This document shows, piece after piece, positions 54,169 through 62,866 of a stretch of DNA of 64,000 bases; within the stretch, counting starts at the first letter, position 1; the number at the start of each line of letters is the position of its first letter. Below the pieces are notes generated by a model, which saw only the letters and a program-made list of their open reading frames with translations, was not told the DNA's origin and ran no database searches. Made by a program: the position numbers and the translations under genes. The stretch is taken from assembly GCF_002196515.1 (NCBI RefSeq), contig NZ_CP018835.1, forward strand, positions 3,348,001-3,412,000. Reading direction: 5' to 3'. The DNA is from Vibrio gazogenes (GTDB lineage: Bacteria > Pseudomonadota > Gammaproteobacteria > Enterobacterales > Vibrionaceae).

Positions 54169-56142
54169 ATGGCAACGTTAGGATTCAGGCTCACCATCGA
54201 TGGTGTCAATGATGAGACATTGGTGGTCCGTGACTATCAGGGCATCGAATCGATCTCAGACTCGGTGGATGATCAAGGTCAACCGGTTTATGGCTATCGG
54301 TATCGTATCGATATTGCCAGCCGCAACAGTGACCTGAGTTTCGAGCAGATGGTCGATAGCAGTGCATTACTGGAAGTGCTGCGTGATAACGAAGTGGTAC
54401 AAAAGGTTCACGGCATTATTCGTAATTTCAGTCGGGGCGATACCGGTCACCATCATACCTTTTATTCACTCACCTTGGTGCCGTCACTGGAAAGACTGTC
54501 GCTGCGCCATAACAGCCGGATCTTCCAGCAATTGGATGTGCCGGAAATCCTCTCCGTGCTGCTTCAGGAAATGAATATCAATGATTATGCGTTTTCAGTG
54601 CGCCGCGAGTGTGCCAAACGCGAATACTGCGTTCAGTACCGTGAGACCGATTTAGAATTCTTCCACCGTCTGGCAGCGGAAGAAGGGTTGATGTACCACT
54701 TTGAACATCAGCAAGACAAGCATGTGTTAGTCCTGACGGATAATCCCGAAGGGTTCGGCCGTCTGGCGATGCCAGTGCCGTATAACGCGCTGTCCGGTGG
54801 GGTGTTTGAAAATCCGTATATCTCGACCCTGACCGAGCAGAAACAGATGGAAGTCAGTGACGTCCAACTGGGCGATTACAGCTTTAAAAAGCCATCCTAC
54901 AATCTGGCTCAGTCGGCCACGGCATCCGATATGAGTTATCAGCGTGGCGACTATGAGCATTTTGACCATCCGGGACGGTTTAAAGATGACACCAGCGGTC
55001 AGGCGTTTACGCAAATCCGCCTTGAAGCGCTGCGCCGACAAGCGCACACCTTCCACGGCAAAAGTAACGACGCACAGCTTCAGGCCGGCAAGCGCTTTGA
55101 TCTGATGGAGCACTTGGACAGTGAGATGAATCGCAACTATCTGCTGGTTCAGGTGGCGCATCAGGGCAGCCAGCCGCAAGCGCTGGAAGAATCCGGTGGC
55201 AGCGGTGCAACCACGTATGCCAACCAGTTTGCTGCGGTTCTCGGTGATCAAGTGTGGCAGATGACACCCCGTAGCAAGCCGATCCTCAAGTTCCCGATGA
55301 TGGGCACGGTGGTCGGCCCCGAAGGGGAAGAAATCTACTGTGATGAGCATGGCCGGGTGAAAGTCCAGTTCCCTTGGGACAGATACGGCAGCTCAAATGA
55401 GCAAAGCTCTTGCTGGCTCCGCGTGACCCAAGGTTGGGCCGGTGCGCAGTATGGGATGATGGCCGTGCCGCGGGTTGGTCATGAAGTGGTGATACACTTC
55501 CTCAATGGCGACCCGGATCAGCCGATCATTACCGGTCGGACTTACAATGCCAATAATGTTACACCGTATCCGTTGCCGGAAAACAAAACCAAAACGGTGA
55601 TCCGCACCGAAACGCACCAAGGCGAAGGCTATAACGAGCTGAGTTTTGAAGACCAGTCAGGCAGTGAGAAAATCTACCTGCATGCGCAGAAAGATACCGA
55701 CACGCTGGTCGAGAACGACGCGACCACGCATATCAAGCATAACCAAAGTACCACCATCGACAATGACCGCTACAGCCATATCAAGGTCAATGATCACCAC
55801 ACCGTCAGCGGTGAAGCGCGCACTAAAATCGCCAAAAGCCAGACGCTGATGATTGAAGGTGAGTTGCATGTGAAAGCCGGTAAAGTGTGGGTCAATGAAG
55901 CGGGCACCGAAATCCACATCAAAGCCGGTGAGCAAGTCATCATCGAAGCCGGGAATGAAATCACCCTTAAAGCCGGTGGCAGCTTCGTTAAAGTCGATCC
56001 ATCCGGTGTTTCCCTCAGTGGTGCCGGGGTCAACCTCAACTCCGGTGGCAGTGCCGGCAGTGGCAGTGGGTTTGGTGGAGAGATGGCAAAAATGCCAATG
56101 AGTGAAGGACAACGATTGAGTATGGGGATTCGTCGTGAGTAA
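54169..56142 (+). CDS. vgrG: T6SS spike protein VgrG, copy 1
   Basis: 657 residues from ATG 54169 (gaaggg site). The gp27-like base (about 1-380) is followed by the gp5 OB-fold region (GTVVGPEGEEIYCDEHGRVKVQFPWDRYG) and the DUF2345 beta-helix spike. It ends in Gly/Ser-rich SGGSAGSGSGFGG and a variable tail (MPMSEGQRLSMGIRRE). It has no C-terminal effector domain. It shares an indel-free 1911-bp repeat with copy 2 (58750-60660). The stop overlaps the start of the cargo gene by eight bases. No other T6SS structural gene is in the window, so this is an auxiliary VgrG island. Confidence 0.95.
   Translation: MATLGFRLTIDGVNDETLVVRDYQGIESISDSVDDQGQPVYGYRYRIDIASRNSDLSFEQMVDSSALLEVLRDNEVVQKVHGIIRNFSRGDTGHHHTFYSLTLVPSLERLSLRHNSRIFQQLDVPEILSVLLQEMNINDYAFSVRRECAKREYCVQYRETDLEFFHRLAAEEGLMYHFEHQQDKHVLVLTDNPEGFGRLAMPVPYNALSGGVFENPYISTLTEQKQMEVSDVQLGDYSFKKPSYNLAQSATASDMSYQRGDYEHFDHPGRFKDDTSGQAFTQIRLEALRRQAHTFHGKSNDAQLQAGKRFDLMEHLDSEMNRNYLLVQVAHQGSQPQALEESGGSGATTYANQFAAVLGDQVWQMTPRSKPILKFPMMGTVVGPEGEEIYCDEHGRVKVQFPWDRYGSSNEQSSCWLRVTQGWAGAQYGMMAVPRVGHEVVIHFLNGDPDQPIITGRTYNANNVTPYPLPENKTKTVIRTETHQGEGYNELSFEDQSGSEKIYLHAQKDTDTLVENDATTHIKHNQSTTIDNDRYSHIKVNDHHTVSGEARTKIAKSQTLMIEGELHVKAGKVWVNEAGTEIHIKAGEQVIIEAGNEITLKAGGSFVKVDPSGVSLSGAGVNLNSGGSAGSGSGFGGEMAKMPMSEGQRLSMGIRRE
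54178..56088 (+). repeat. 1911-bp direct repeat, copy 1 (within vgrG)
   Basis: Aligned with a constant offset of 4572 to 58750-60660 from ttaggattcaggctcacc through gagatggca, with only scattered substitutions and no indels. The borders lie exactly where the two VgrG proteins begin to differ. Confidence 0.95.
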
Positions 56143-57517
56143 TAAACATAGTTCAGAATTATTGGTTAATCAGAAGTACCGCCTCAGTGAGGATATTAAT
56201 CTTCCTGATGGAACAGCGGTTGACATGACGATTCAATTACAAGATGAAGCTCAAAAAGATCTTGCGGTAATAAAAGAGACACTGACTATATCGGATAAAA
56301 GTGTCAACTTTCCGATTAAAATTGATGACTTAGCAAAACAAAATGGTGCTGATGTCAGCCGAATCACTCGGCTCATTGCGACTCATGATGTTGACCATGC
56401 ACGGGTATTTGAGGCTCAGAATAAAATTGTGCTGCCTGTGGTTGCCGATATTGATGATACCTATATCACCTTTGCCGACGAAAGAATGACGATCGAAAGT
56501 TTTGCCGATAAAGTCTATCTTTCTCACGATCCAGTTATCATTGACCATGTGATGACAGCCAACCCGCACCTCAAGCGTAGTTTTAGTCAGATTGTAGAGG
56601 GAATGCCGATGGTTGTTTCTCCTTATTCATATACGCATCCTGATGAATCCTACGCAATTCAGCAAGCTGATGAACTGATGAATGAATTCCTGCATTTATC
56701 TGAAGAAGAGCAACAGTGGTTTGCGCAGCATCATGAAACAGCCACCAATGCATTGTTGGTCACGGCTAGTTCAAATTTAGGTGTTTATGAAGGGAGTTCT
56801 GGAGATAATGGATTATCAGAAATAAATTTAACTGAGATTCTCTCTAGTACAGGTGCAGTGGTCGCTGGTGCACAAATTCAAGGAGATAGAATTAGCAATG
56901 CAATTAAAGCTTTTTCAGAGTATTCTCGAGAAGTATCGGAGCAGACTAAAGGGCTATCTGGACAAGCATTATATTCAAATCCGATCTATAAAGAGTGGAG
57001 AAAAGAAGCTCGTAGTTTTCAGAAAAAAATGAAAGGAATTTTGTCAGAAGTAGGAAAACCTAGTTATATTAAAAATATACAGGCGAAGCGTATTAATAAT
57101 TATCTAAATGTTGGGAAAAAGCAACTCTATCGAGCTAAAGACTTTTCTAAAGCAGTTGCTGGTATCGAAATGACAGCCTTATATAAGCAAGCTATGTCAT
57201 TTAGTAAGATGCTTAGCCGGACAAGTTGGATTGTTGCTGGAGTAGGAACTGTTGGTAATTTTCATGACATTTATAAAACTTGTGAAGTTAGTGGAGCTAT
57301 TAGTGAGGCATGTGGTCGTTCAACAGTAAGGAATTTGACCTCTGCTACGGTTAATGTTGGTGTAGGTTACGGTATTGGTGTTGGCATTGCTCTTGCTCCA
57401 ATGAGCGCTGGATTATCTATTGTAATTGTTGGTGCTGCAACATTCTTATGGGGCATGTATGGGGGAGATATTTCTAATGAAATGGGGACGTTTGCAGAGG
57501 GGATGATATTTGATTGA
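56135..57517 (+). CDS. Putative T6SS cargo effector 1, shared N-terminal domain plus pore-like C-terminus
   Basis: 460 residues, GTG start overlapping the vgrG stop. Residues 1-105 match the N-terminus of effector 2 (RL..DINLPDGT.V..TI.L.DE and IDDLAKQ). The middle is polar and helical. The C-terminus holds a long glycine-rich hydrophobic stretch (GVGYGIGVGIALAPMSAGLSIVIVGAATFLWGMYGG, about 405-440), preceded by another weak hydrophobic helix, like membrane-disrupting T6SS toxins. No enzyme motif is seen. The next gene encodes a polytopic small membrane protein, as expected for immunity to a pore former. The function is inferred from position and architecture. The C-terminal half is more AT-rich than vgrG. 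Confidence 0.7.
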   Translation: MSNKHSSELLVNQKYRLSEDINLPDGTAVDMTIQLQDEAQKDLAVIKETLTISDKSVNFPIKIDDLAKQNGADVSRITRLIATHDVDHARVFEAQNKIVLPVVADIDDTYITFADERMTIESFADKVYLSHDPVIIDHVMTANPHLKRSFSQIVEGMPMVVSPYSYTHPDESYAIQQADELMNEFLHLSEEEQQWFAQHHETATNALLVTASSNLGVYEGSSGDNGLSEINLTEILSSTGAVVAGAQIQGDRISNAIKAFSEYSREVSEQTKGLSGQALYSNPIYKEWRKEARSFQKKMKGILSEVGKPSYIKNIQAKRINNYLNVGKKQLYRAKDFSKAVAGIEMTALYKQAMSFSKMLSRTSWIVAGVGTVGNFHDIYKTCEVSGAISEACGRSTVRNLTSATVNVGVGYGIGVGIALAPMSAGLSIVIVGAATFLWGMYGGDISNEMGTFAEGMIFD

Positions 57518-57914
57518 TTTTGAAATATTAAGAAACTTTGCTGGAATTATGGTGGTTTTAAGTATTTTCCCTTTCTTTATAATTAATATTTATTTATCAG
57601 TTATATTGAGGAAAAATAAGAGAACCATGATGATTGATATATTAAGGAATGCTCCATTTAAATTCAAGGAGCGTGCAAAATTCATGCTAGAAGTTAATAT
57701 GTCTTGGGTTTTTGCAAGTTCAGCGATGTACCTTTGGTTTGGGTATCTGATGTTGAGATTTATATGGAAAATACCAAGTGATGAAATGTATTGTTGGCAT
57801 TTGAATATCAAGAAAACTTATGGGAATTATTTTGGTGCATTATTTTTATCAGCATTGTTAGCTAATATATGGATGTCTTTCTTTCCTATTTTTATATTGT
57901 TTACCTATGTTTAA
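57510..57914 (+). CDS. Putative membrane immunity protein for effector 1
   Basis: 134 residues with three or four hydrophobic segments (about 10-32, 68-88, 112-133) and a basic first loop (RKNKRTMMI). It starts TTG, inside the effector end (overlap of eight bases), with gagggg upstream. Small polytopic inner-membrane proteins protect against pore-forming colicins and T6SS membrane toxins. I infer immunity from position, size and topology only. Confidence 0.6.
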   Translation: MIDFEILRNFAGIMVVLSIFPFFIINIYLSVILRKNKRTMMIDILRNAPFKFKERAKFMLEVNMSWVFASSAMYLWFGYLMLRFIWKIPSDEMYCWHLNIKKTYGNYFGALFLSALLANIWMSFFPIFILFTYV

Positions 57915-58075
57915 TTTATAATGGTTAAATCATGGTGATCAAGCCCCGAACCAGTGAAAGGATGAGAACTTCAGCCATATATTTTGGGTGAGTCAATAAA
58001 GTGAAACTGTTAGTTATAATGTGAGTTTCATTCTATAAATTCAGATAAGCTATTCAATTGATGCCTACATCAAAC

Positions 58076-58095
58076 CGAGCCGCATCCGCGGCTCG
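58076..58095. terminator. Hairpin after the immunity gene and small minus-strand gene
   Basis: The perfect stem cgagccgc / gcggctcg with a four-base loop sits between the convergent immunity gene and the gene at 58120-58314. The T-run is weak. A related hairpin lies next to the second copy at 63253-63278. Confidence 0.55.
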
Positions 58096-58119
58096 CTTAT
58101 CACAAACACCAATCAGGCT

Positions 58120-58314
58120 TTATGCAATATTTTCATCCCCATCTTCATGATATCGACAATAATGGGTGGTGATTAGGTTGTTGAGATAGAGTAAAACTTC
58201 ACACATTTCCTGTCGGTTTTCCCGTTGTTCCGCCAGAAAAATCTCTTCCAGCTGGCGTAAATATTCACGGGCTTTTTGTGATAGTTGTGGATCATAGTGG
58301 ATGGTTTCGAACAT
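58120..58314 (-). CDS. Small protein of unknown function (64 residues)
   Basis: ATG 58314 gives a 64-residue acidic helical protein (MFETIHYDPQLSQKAREYL ... YHEDGDENIA), without signal or membrane segment. It is encoded against the flow of the T6SS genes. A truncated close copy lies at 63305-63450, so this gene seems to travel with the cargo modules. The frame is open upstream to 58365, but the region reads like a structured leader. I do not recognise the family. Confidence 0.6.
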   Translation of the reverse strand: MFETIHYDPQLSQKAREYLRQLEEIFLAEQRENRQEMCEVLLYLNNLITTHYCRYHEDGDENIA

Positions 58315-58734
58315 AGTAAATTCCCAGGTAAAGTTAGACTTTGTTCCACCACGGAAAGGGACCAATCTTTGGGTGGTGGACTGTATCGGGTTTGGTCCTA
58401 CCGTTACCTAGGCTACGGCCAGCTCGGAGGCTGCCCAATCAGTCCACCATAATTTTCAGGCGGCACTGATAGTCGCATAAAAACAGTTCGCTGAGAACCG
58501 TTGTTTATGCACCTAAGTATTCAAAACGGGGGACCAATCCCGTCCCGGATTGTTTCCGGTACAGGGTTAGATTAATGAACGTCGGGCACTGGTACAATAG
58601 ACGCAAGTATGGAAAAAGTATGAGGTTCTTCGACGCACTTCTCGTTTTGGATGGGATACAAGAGAAGAGTCATCGATGGTTTAGGAAACAGGCATATAAT
58701 CAGCGAAGAATTTGATGAATATTATTAAGTGTAC
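58315..58734. promoter_or_regulatory. Structured leader region upstream of the small gene and of vgrG copy 2
   Basis: About 420 bp, GC-richer than its surroundings up to about 58560. ccaccac (58346-58352) can pair with gtggtgg (58373-58379), while ggtggactg (58375-58383) can pair with cagtccacc (58440-58448). The two pairings exclude each other. A near-palindrome ccgttacctaggctacgg lies at 58401-58418. It is upstream of the minus-strand small gene and may be a cis-acting leader. No protein-like frame was found. Confidence 0.45.
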
Positions 58735-60717
58735 ATGCAGTTCAACGGCTTAGGATTCAGGCTCACCATCGATGGTGTCAATGATGAGACATTGGTGGTC
58801 CGTGACTATCAGGGCATCGAATCGATCTCAGACTCGGTGGATGATCAAGGTCAACCGGTTTATGGCTATCGGTATCGCATCGATATTGCCAGCCGCAACA
58901 GTGACCTGAGTTTCGAGCAGATGGTCGATAGCAGTGCATTACTGGAAGTGCTGCGTGATAACGAAGTGGTACAAAAGGTTCACGGCATTATTCGTAATTT
59001 CAGTCGGGGCGATACCGGTCACCATCATACCTTTTATTCACTCACACTCGTGCCTGCCTTAGAAAGACTGTCGCTGCGCCATAACAGCCGGATCTTCCAG
59101 CAATTGGATGTGCCGGAAATCCTCTCCGTGCTGCTTCAGGAAATGAATATCAATGATTATGCGTTTTCAGTGCGCCGCGAGTGTGCCAAACGCGAATACT
59201 GCGTTCAGTACCGTGAGACCGATTTAGAATTCTTCCACCGTCTGGCTGCGGAAGAAGGGTTGATGTACCACTTTGAACATCAGCAAGACAAGCATGTGTT
59301 AGTCCTGACGGATAATCCTGAAGGGTTCGGCCGTCTGGCGATGCCGGTGCCGTATAACGCGCTGTCCGGTGGAGTGTTTGAAAATCCGTATATCTCGACC
59401 CTGACCGAGCAGAAACAGATGGAAGTCAGTGACGTCCAACTGGGCGATTACAGTTTTAAAAAGCCATCCTACAATCTGGCTCAGTCGGCCACGGCATCCG
59501 ATATGAGTTATCAGCGTGGCGACTATGAGCATTTTGACCATCCGGGACGGTTTAAAGATGACACCAGCGGTCAGGCGTTTACGCAAATCCGCCTTGAAGC
59601 GTTGCGCCGACAAGCGCACACCTTCCACGGCAAAAGTAACGACGCACAGCTTCAGGCCGGTAAGCGCTTTGATCTGATGGAGCACTTGGACAGTGAGATG
59701 AATCGCAACTATCTGCTGGTTCAGGTGGCGCATCAGGGCAGCCAGCCGCAAGCGCTGGAAGAATCCGGTGGCAGTGGTGCAACCACGTATGCCAACCAGT
59801 TTGCAGCGGTTCTCGGTGATCAAGTGTGGCAGATGCCCCCCCGCAGCAAGCCGATCCTCAAGTTCCCGATGATGGGCACGGTGGTCGGCCCCGAAGGGGA
59901 AGAAATCTACTGTGATGAGCATGGCCGGGTGAAAGTCCAGTTCCCGTGGGACAGATACGGCAGCTCAAATGAGCAAAGCTCTTGCTGGCTCCGCGTGACC
60001 CAAGGTTGGGCCGGTGCGCAGTATGGGATGATGGCCGTGCCGCGGGTTGGTCATGAAGTGGTGATCCACTTCCTCAATGGCGACCCGGATCAGCCGATTA
60101 TTACCGGTCGGACTTACAATGCCAATAATGTTACGCCGTATCCGTTGCCGGAAAACAAAACCAAAACGGTGATCCGCACCGAAACGCACCAAGGCGAAGG
60201 CTATAACGAGCTGAGTTTTGAAGACCAGTCAGGCAGTGAGAAAATCTACCTGCATGCGCAGAAAGATACCGACACGCTGGTCGAGAACGACGCGACCACG
60301 CATATCAAGCATAACCAAAGTACCACCATCGACAATGATCGCTACAGCCATATCAAGGTCAATGATCACCACACCGTCAGCGGTGAAGCGCGCACTAAAA
60401 TCGCCAAAAGCCAGACGCTGATGATTGAAGGTGAGTTGCATGTGAAAGCCGGTAAAGTGTGGGTCAATGAAGCGGGCACCGAAATCCACATCAAAGCCGG
60501 TGAGCAAGTCATCATCGAAGCCGGGAATGAAATCACCCTTAAAGCCGGTGGCAGCTTCGTTAAAGTCGATCCATCCGGTGTTTCCCTCAGTGGTGCCGGA
60601 GTCAACCTCAACTCCGGTGGCAGTGCCGGAAGTGGCAGTGGGTTTGGTGGGGAGATGGCAGAGTTGCCGTTGTCTGATGGGGATAGAGTTGAACTAGGAG
60701 TCAGTTATGCCGACTAA
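58735..60717 (+). CDS. vgrG: T6SS spike protein VgrG, copy 2
   Basis: 660 residues from ATG 58735; the GTG at 58729 is an alternative, and neither has a strong ribosome site. The same architecture as copy 1: gp27 base, gp5 OB fold, DUF2345 spike and a Gly/Ser-rich end. Within the repeat few residues differ (a P for S in TLVPALERLS and a P for T in QMPPRS). The last 17 residues differ completely (LPLSDGDRVELGVSYAD), which may set cargo specificity. The stop overlaps the next gene by 11 bases. Confidence 0.95.
   Translation: MQFNGLGFRLTIDGVNDETLVVRDYQGIESISDSVDDQGQPVYGYRYRIDIASRNSDLSFEQMVDSSALLEVLRDNEVVQKVHGIIRNFSRGDTGHHHTFYSLTLVPALERLSLRHNSRIFQQLDVPEILSVLLQEMNINDYAFSVRRECAKREYCVQYRETDLEFFHRLAAEEGLMYHFEHQQDKHVLVLTDNPEGFGRLAMPVPYNALSGGVFENPYISTLTEQKQMEVSDVQLGDYSFKKPSYNLAQSATASDMSYQRGDYEHFDHPGRFKDDTSGQAFTQIRLEALRRQAHTFHGKSNDAQLQAGKRFDLMEHLDSEMNRNYLLVQVAHQGSQPQALEESGGSGATTYANQFAAVLGDQVWQMPPRSKPILKFPMMGTVVGPEGEEIYCDEHGRVKVQFPWDRYGSSNEQSSCWLRVTQGWAGAQYGMMAVPRVGHEVVIHFLNGDPDQPIITGRTYNANNVTPYPLPENKTKTVIRTETHQGEGYNELSFEDQSGSEKIYLHAQKDTDTLVENDATTHIKHNQSTTIDNDRYSHIKVNDHHTVSGEARTKIAKSQTLMIEGELHVKAGKVWVNEAGTEIHIKAGEQVIIEAGNEITLKAGGSFVKVDPSGVSLSGAGVNLNSGGSAGSGSGFGGEMAELPLSDGDRVELGVSYAD
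58750..60660 (+). repeat. 1911-bp direct repeat, copy 2 (within vgrG)
   Basis: Counterpart of 54178-56088, same length, no indels. The direct orientation makes deletion or unequal exchange of the intervening effector module possible. Confidence 0.95.
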
Positions 60718-61882
60718 AAAATCATTGGCTGAGATTGCAAGCCATCGCCAATGTCGTTTAGGTGAAAGAATTAATTTACCGGATGGAACACCAGTGAATG
60801 CAACGATTCATCTTGTGGATGAACTGGGAAATATACTGGATTCAATCCCTGAAGCACTGAAAGTTCTTGGGAAGAAGATTGAGCACTTTCTGAAAGTTGA
60901 TGATTTAGTGAAGCAAAAGAATATTCCGGTTGAAAAAGTTTCGCGCGTTAAAATCGAGGTCGATATCGATCACGATAAAGCGAAGCAGAAAAACAACCAG
61001 TTAGTGATTGATGTTATCCCAACCGTTCTGAAATCTGATTTATTAAAACCTTCGGAAGCTCTTAACAAACTGGCGGTCAAAAAACGTAAATCTTATAAAA
61101 AAGGTGATAAAGGAGATGAAGTTAAGCTGATTCAGGAAGCTTTGCTTAAGCTCGGTTTTGATCTGGGAACTGCTGGCGCTGATGGTGATTTTGGGAACGG
61201 GACGAAGAGTAAAATAGAACTATTTCAAAATAGCTATGAACCTAAAAACGATGTCCATCCTGATTATAAAATAGGATCTGCCGATGGTATTGTTGGAAAG
61301 AATTCAATTAAAGCATTAGATGAGGCTTTGGTTGATGGGTGGAAATATGAATTTGAAGTTATTGTTACATATAAGGCCAATATTCCTGAAAACAAGAGAG
61401 TGGTGAGTGATAAGTCAATTGAGTTAATTAAAAGGGCATTTGAAAATGTAAAAGTACGGCAAGCTGTAATTACAAGTACATTAAGAACACCTGAAGAACA
61501 GGCTCAGATAATGTATAGAAATGCAAAGATTAATTTTGAAAAGCAATATAGAATGTATCGTTGGGTTGGTAAGTCAGTTTTAGATGTTTATAAAAACAAT
61601 CAACATTCTTCTAACACAGTTGAATTAATGAAAAATAAAATTATCGAACAATTATCTGAAGGAAATAAAACATCTAAACATTGTACAACATTTGAGGACT
61701 ATAATAAGGTCAACATTATTGATATTGGTGTTAACTCAGTTCTGGCCGCAAATGGAAATGATTATTCCATTATAAAAAAATTGACAGATGAATTTAAAAA
61801 AATGGCTGATAACAATGAAATATACCTTATTGACGAAACAAATAAGTCTAATAAATGTTGGCACATTGAAATATCACAATAA
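60707..61882 (+). CDS. Putative T6SS effector 2, shared N-terminal domain, PG-binding domain, M15-like peptidase
   Basis: 391 residues. About 1-105: the N-terminal domain shared with effector 1 (RINLPDGTPV, KVDDLVKQ). About 128-210: a peptidoglycan-binding-1 domain (KGDKGDEVKLIQEALLKLG, GDFGNGTKSKIELFQ). About 240-391: an M15/VanY-like zinc D,D-peptidase region with STLRTPEEQAQ near 263, SKHC (H325), NIIDIG (D339) and CWHIE (H386, E388) in the order of the H-D-H zinc site. The H to D spacing is longer than the usual SxHxxGxAxD, so the assignment is tentative. It would cut peptide stems in the periplasm of rival cells. The gene starts inside the vgrG stop region. Confidence 0.75.
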   Translation: MPTKKSLAEIASHRQCRLGERINLPDGTPVNATIHLVDELGNILDSIPEALKVLGKKIEHFLKVDDLVKQKNIPVEKVSRVKIEVDIDHDKAKQKNNQLVIDVIPTVLKSDLLKPSEALNKLAVKKRKSYKKGDKGDEVKLIQEALLKLGFDLGTAGADGDFGNGTKSKIELFQNSYEPKNDVHPDYKIGSADGIVGKNSIKALDEALVDGWKYEFEVIVTYKANIPENKRVVSDKSIELIKRAFENVKVRQAVITSTLRTPEEQAQIMYRNAKINFEKQYRMYRWVGKSVLDVYKNNQHSSNTVELMKNKIIEQLSEGNKTSKHCTTFEDYNKVNIIDIGVNSVLAANGNDYSIIKKLTDEFKKMADNNEIYLIDETNKSNKCWHIEISQ

Positions 61883-61894
61883 AGGTTTAAAATA

Positions 61895-62398
61895 ATGAGA
61901 TTATTTTTTATTCTATTTTTTCTGGCTGCTAGTGTTAATGCATATACATGTGATGATTCTAATGCGGTTCAGTTTCAATCAAATTATCTAATTAAATCCG
62001 TTTACAAAAACGATAATCTGACAAAAGAGAAAAAAGTGTGGAATTATTTTGTATTCCCTAACGGTGATCTTATGTTAATCAAGCAAGACATATGTTTCAT
62101 GAAAGAATTTTATATTGACTACTATTATTCATTATCAAGTGATAGAAAAACTGTTTTAAATAACTATAAGAATATATTGAATCAATTGCTTCAATCAGAA
62201 TTACTTACTATTAGACATGGTGATTTATATAGTTATCTTTCAAAAAAAATACAAGGAAAAAAATTAGATAAAAAATTTATTCTAGAGAAATCAAAAAGAG
62301 ATGATACGGTAGATAGTTACTTTAACCTTAATGAAAATAATGAGCCATCAATATATAAATATAGTATAAAATCATATATTGGCATTGGTGGTTTATAA
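61895..62398 (+). CDS. Putative periplasmic immunity protein for effector 2
   Basis: 167 residues with a signal peptide (MRLFFILFFLAASVNA) and a hydrophilic lysine- and tyrosine-rich mature part with two or three cysteines. It follows the peptidase effector by 12 bp. A periplasmic immunity protein is what a cell-wall-targeting toxin would require. Very AT-rich (GC visibly lower than vgrG), with a different codon style. No family recognised. Confidence 0.6.
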   Translation: MRLFFILFFLAASVNAYTCDDSNAVQFQSNYLIKSVYKNDNLTKEKKVWNYFVFPNGDLMLIKQDICFMKEFYIDYYYSLSSDRKTVLNNYKNILNQLLQSELLTIRHGDLYSYLSKKIQGKKLDKKFILEKSKRDDTVDSYFNLNENNEPSIYKYSIKSYIGIGGL

Positions 62399-62425
62399 AA
62401 TTTATATTGGTTTTTCTTAATATAA

Positions 62426-62524
62426 ATGGTAAGAGATATTAAGGAAGAGAAAAGTGATGGATTAATAAATCGTCGGAGTTATGAGCTTGCGATCTATAAT
62501 AATGGAGTGTGTAAAAAATGGTAA
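62426..62524 (+). pseudogene. Orphan toxin C-terminal tail (32 codons), muramidase-like
   Basis: A frame bounded upstream by a stop at 62423 encodes a peptide with DGLINRRSYELAIYNNG followed by VCKKW and TAA. G-L-[IV]-x-R-R-x-x-E near the end of the protein resembles phage-type lysozyme C-termini. The stop overlaps the start of the next gene as in real effector-immunity pairs. It is probably the 3' end of a lost effector gene. Confidence 0.5.
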
Positions 62525-62745
62525 ATCGATATTTTATTCTCTTGTTATTTTTCTCTTCATTTGGTGTTTTGAGTAATACTAAATTAAATAATACTGATCT
62601 TTATGTTGTTCCAGGTAATCAAGAGTGGGAATTGGTTGGTTATACTAGAGATATATGTAAATTTTGTACATCTGATATATATGTTAAATCTGGACAAGTA
62701 AAAATAAATAATACTTGGATTGAAGGGGGATTTAATTTTCCTTAA
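62518..62745 (+). CDS. Small exported protein, candidate orphan immunity protein
   Basis: 75 residues with a signal peptide (MVNRYFILLLFFSSFGVLS) and a short mature part with a CKFC motif. The ATG lies within the last codons of the toxin-tail remnant. It is consistent with an immunity protein whose toxin has been lost. Nothing else is recognisable. Confidence 0.5.
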   Translation: MVNRYFILLLFFSSFGVLSNTKLNNTDLYVVPGNQEWELVGYTRDICKFCTSDIYVKSGQVKINNTWIEGGFNFP

Positions 62746-62753
62746 ATAAAAAT

Positions 62754-62831
62754 ATGAAAGTTATTTTCTCTAGTAATACAAAGTTCTTCCTCGCTGATGT
62801 AATGAAAGAGTTGGAAGTTAAAAAAGATTGA
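62754..62831 (+). pseudogene. Second possible orphan toxin tail (25 codons)
   Basis: MKVIFSSNTKFFLADVMKE, then LEVKKD and TGA, lies between two exported-protein genes. The TGA overlaps a TTG start (62828) in the next frame. It is short enough to arise by chance, but the position repeats the pattern of the other two remnants. Confidence 0.3.
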
Positions 62832-62866
62832 TTTATTTATGTGAGAGAGGAGAAGGTTATCATAAA

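Noticed and set aside
54727..55350. 207-residue open frame antisense to vgrG copy 1, repeated antisense to copy 2 (59299-59922)
   Set aside because: It only exists because the two vgrG copies are alike. It has no ribosome site or family resemblance and mirrors vgrG codons.
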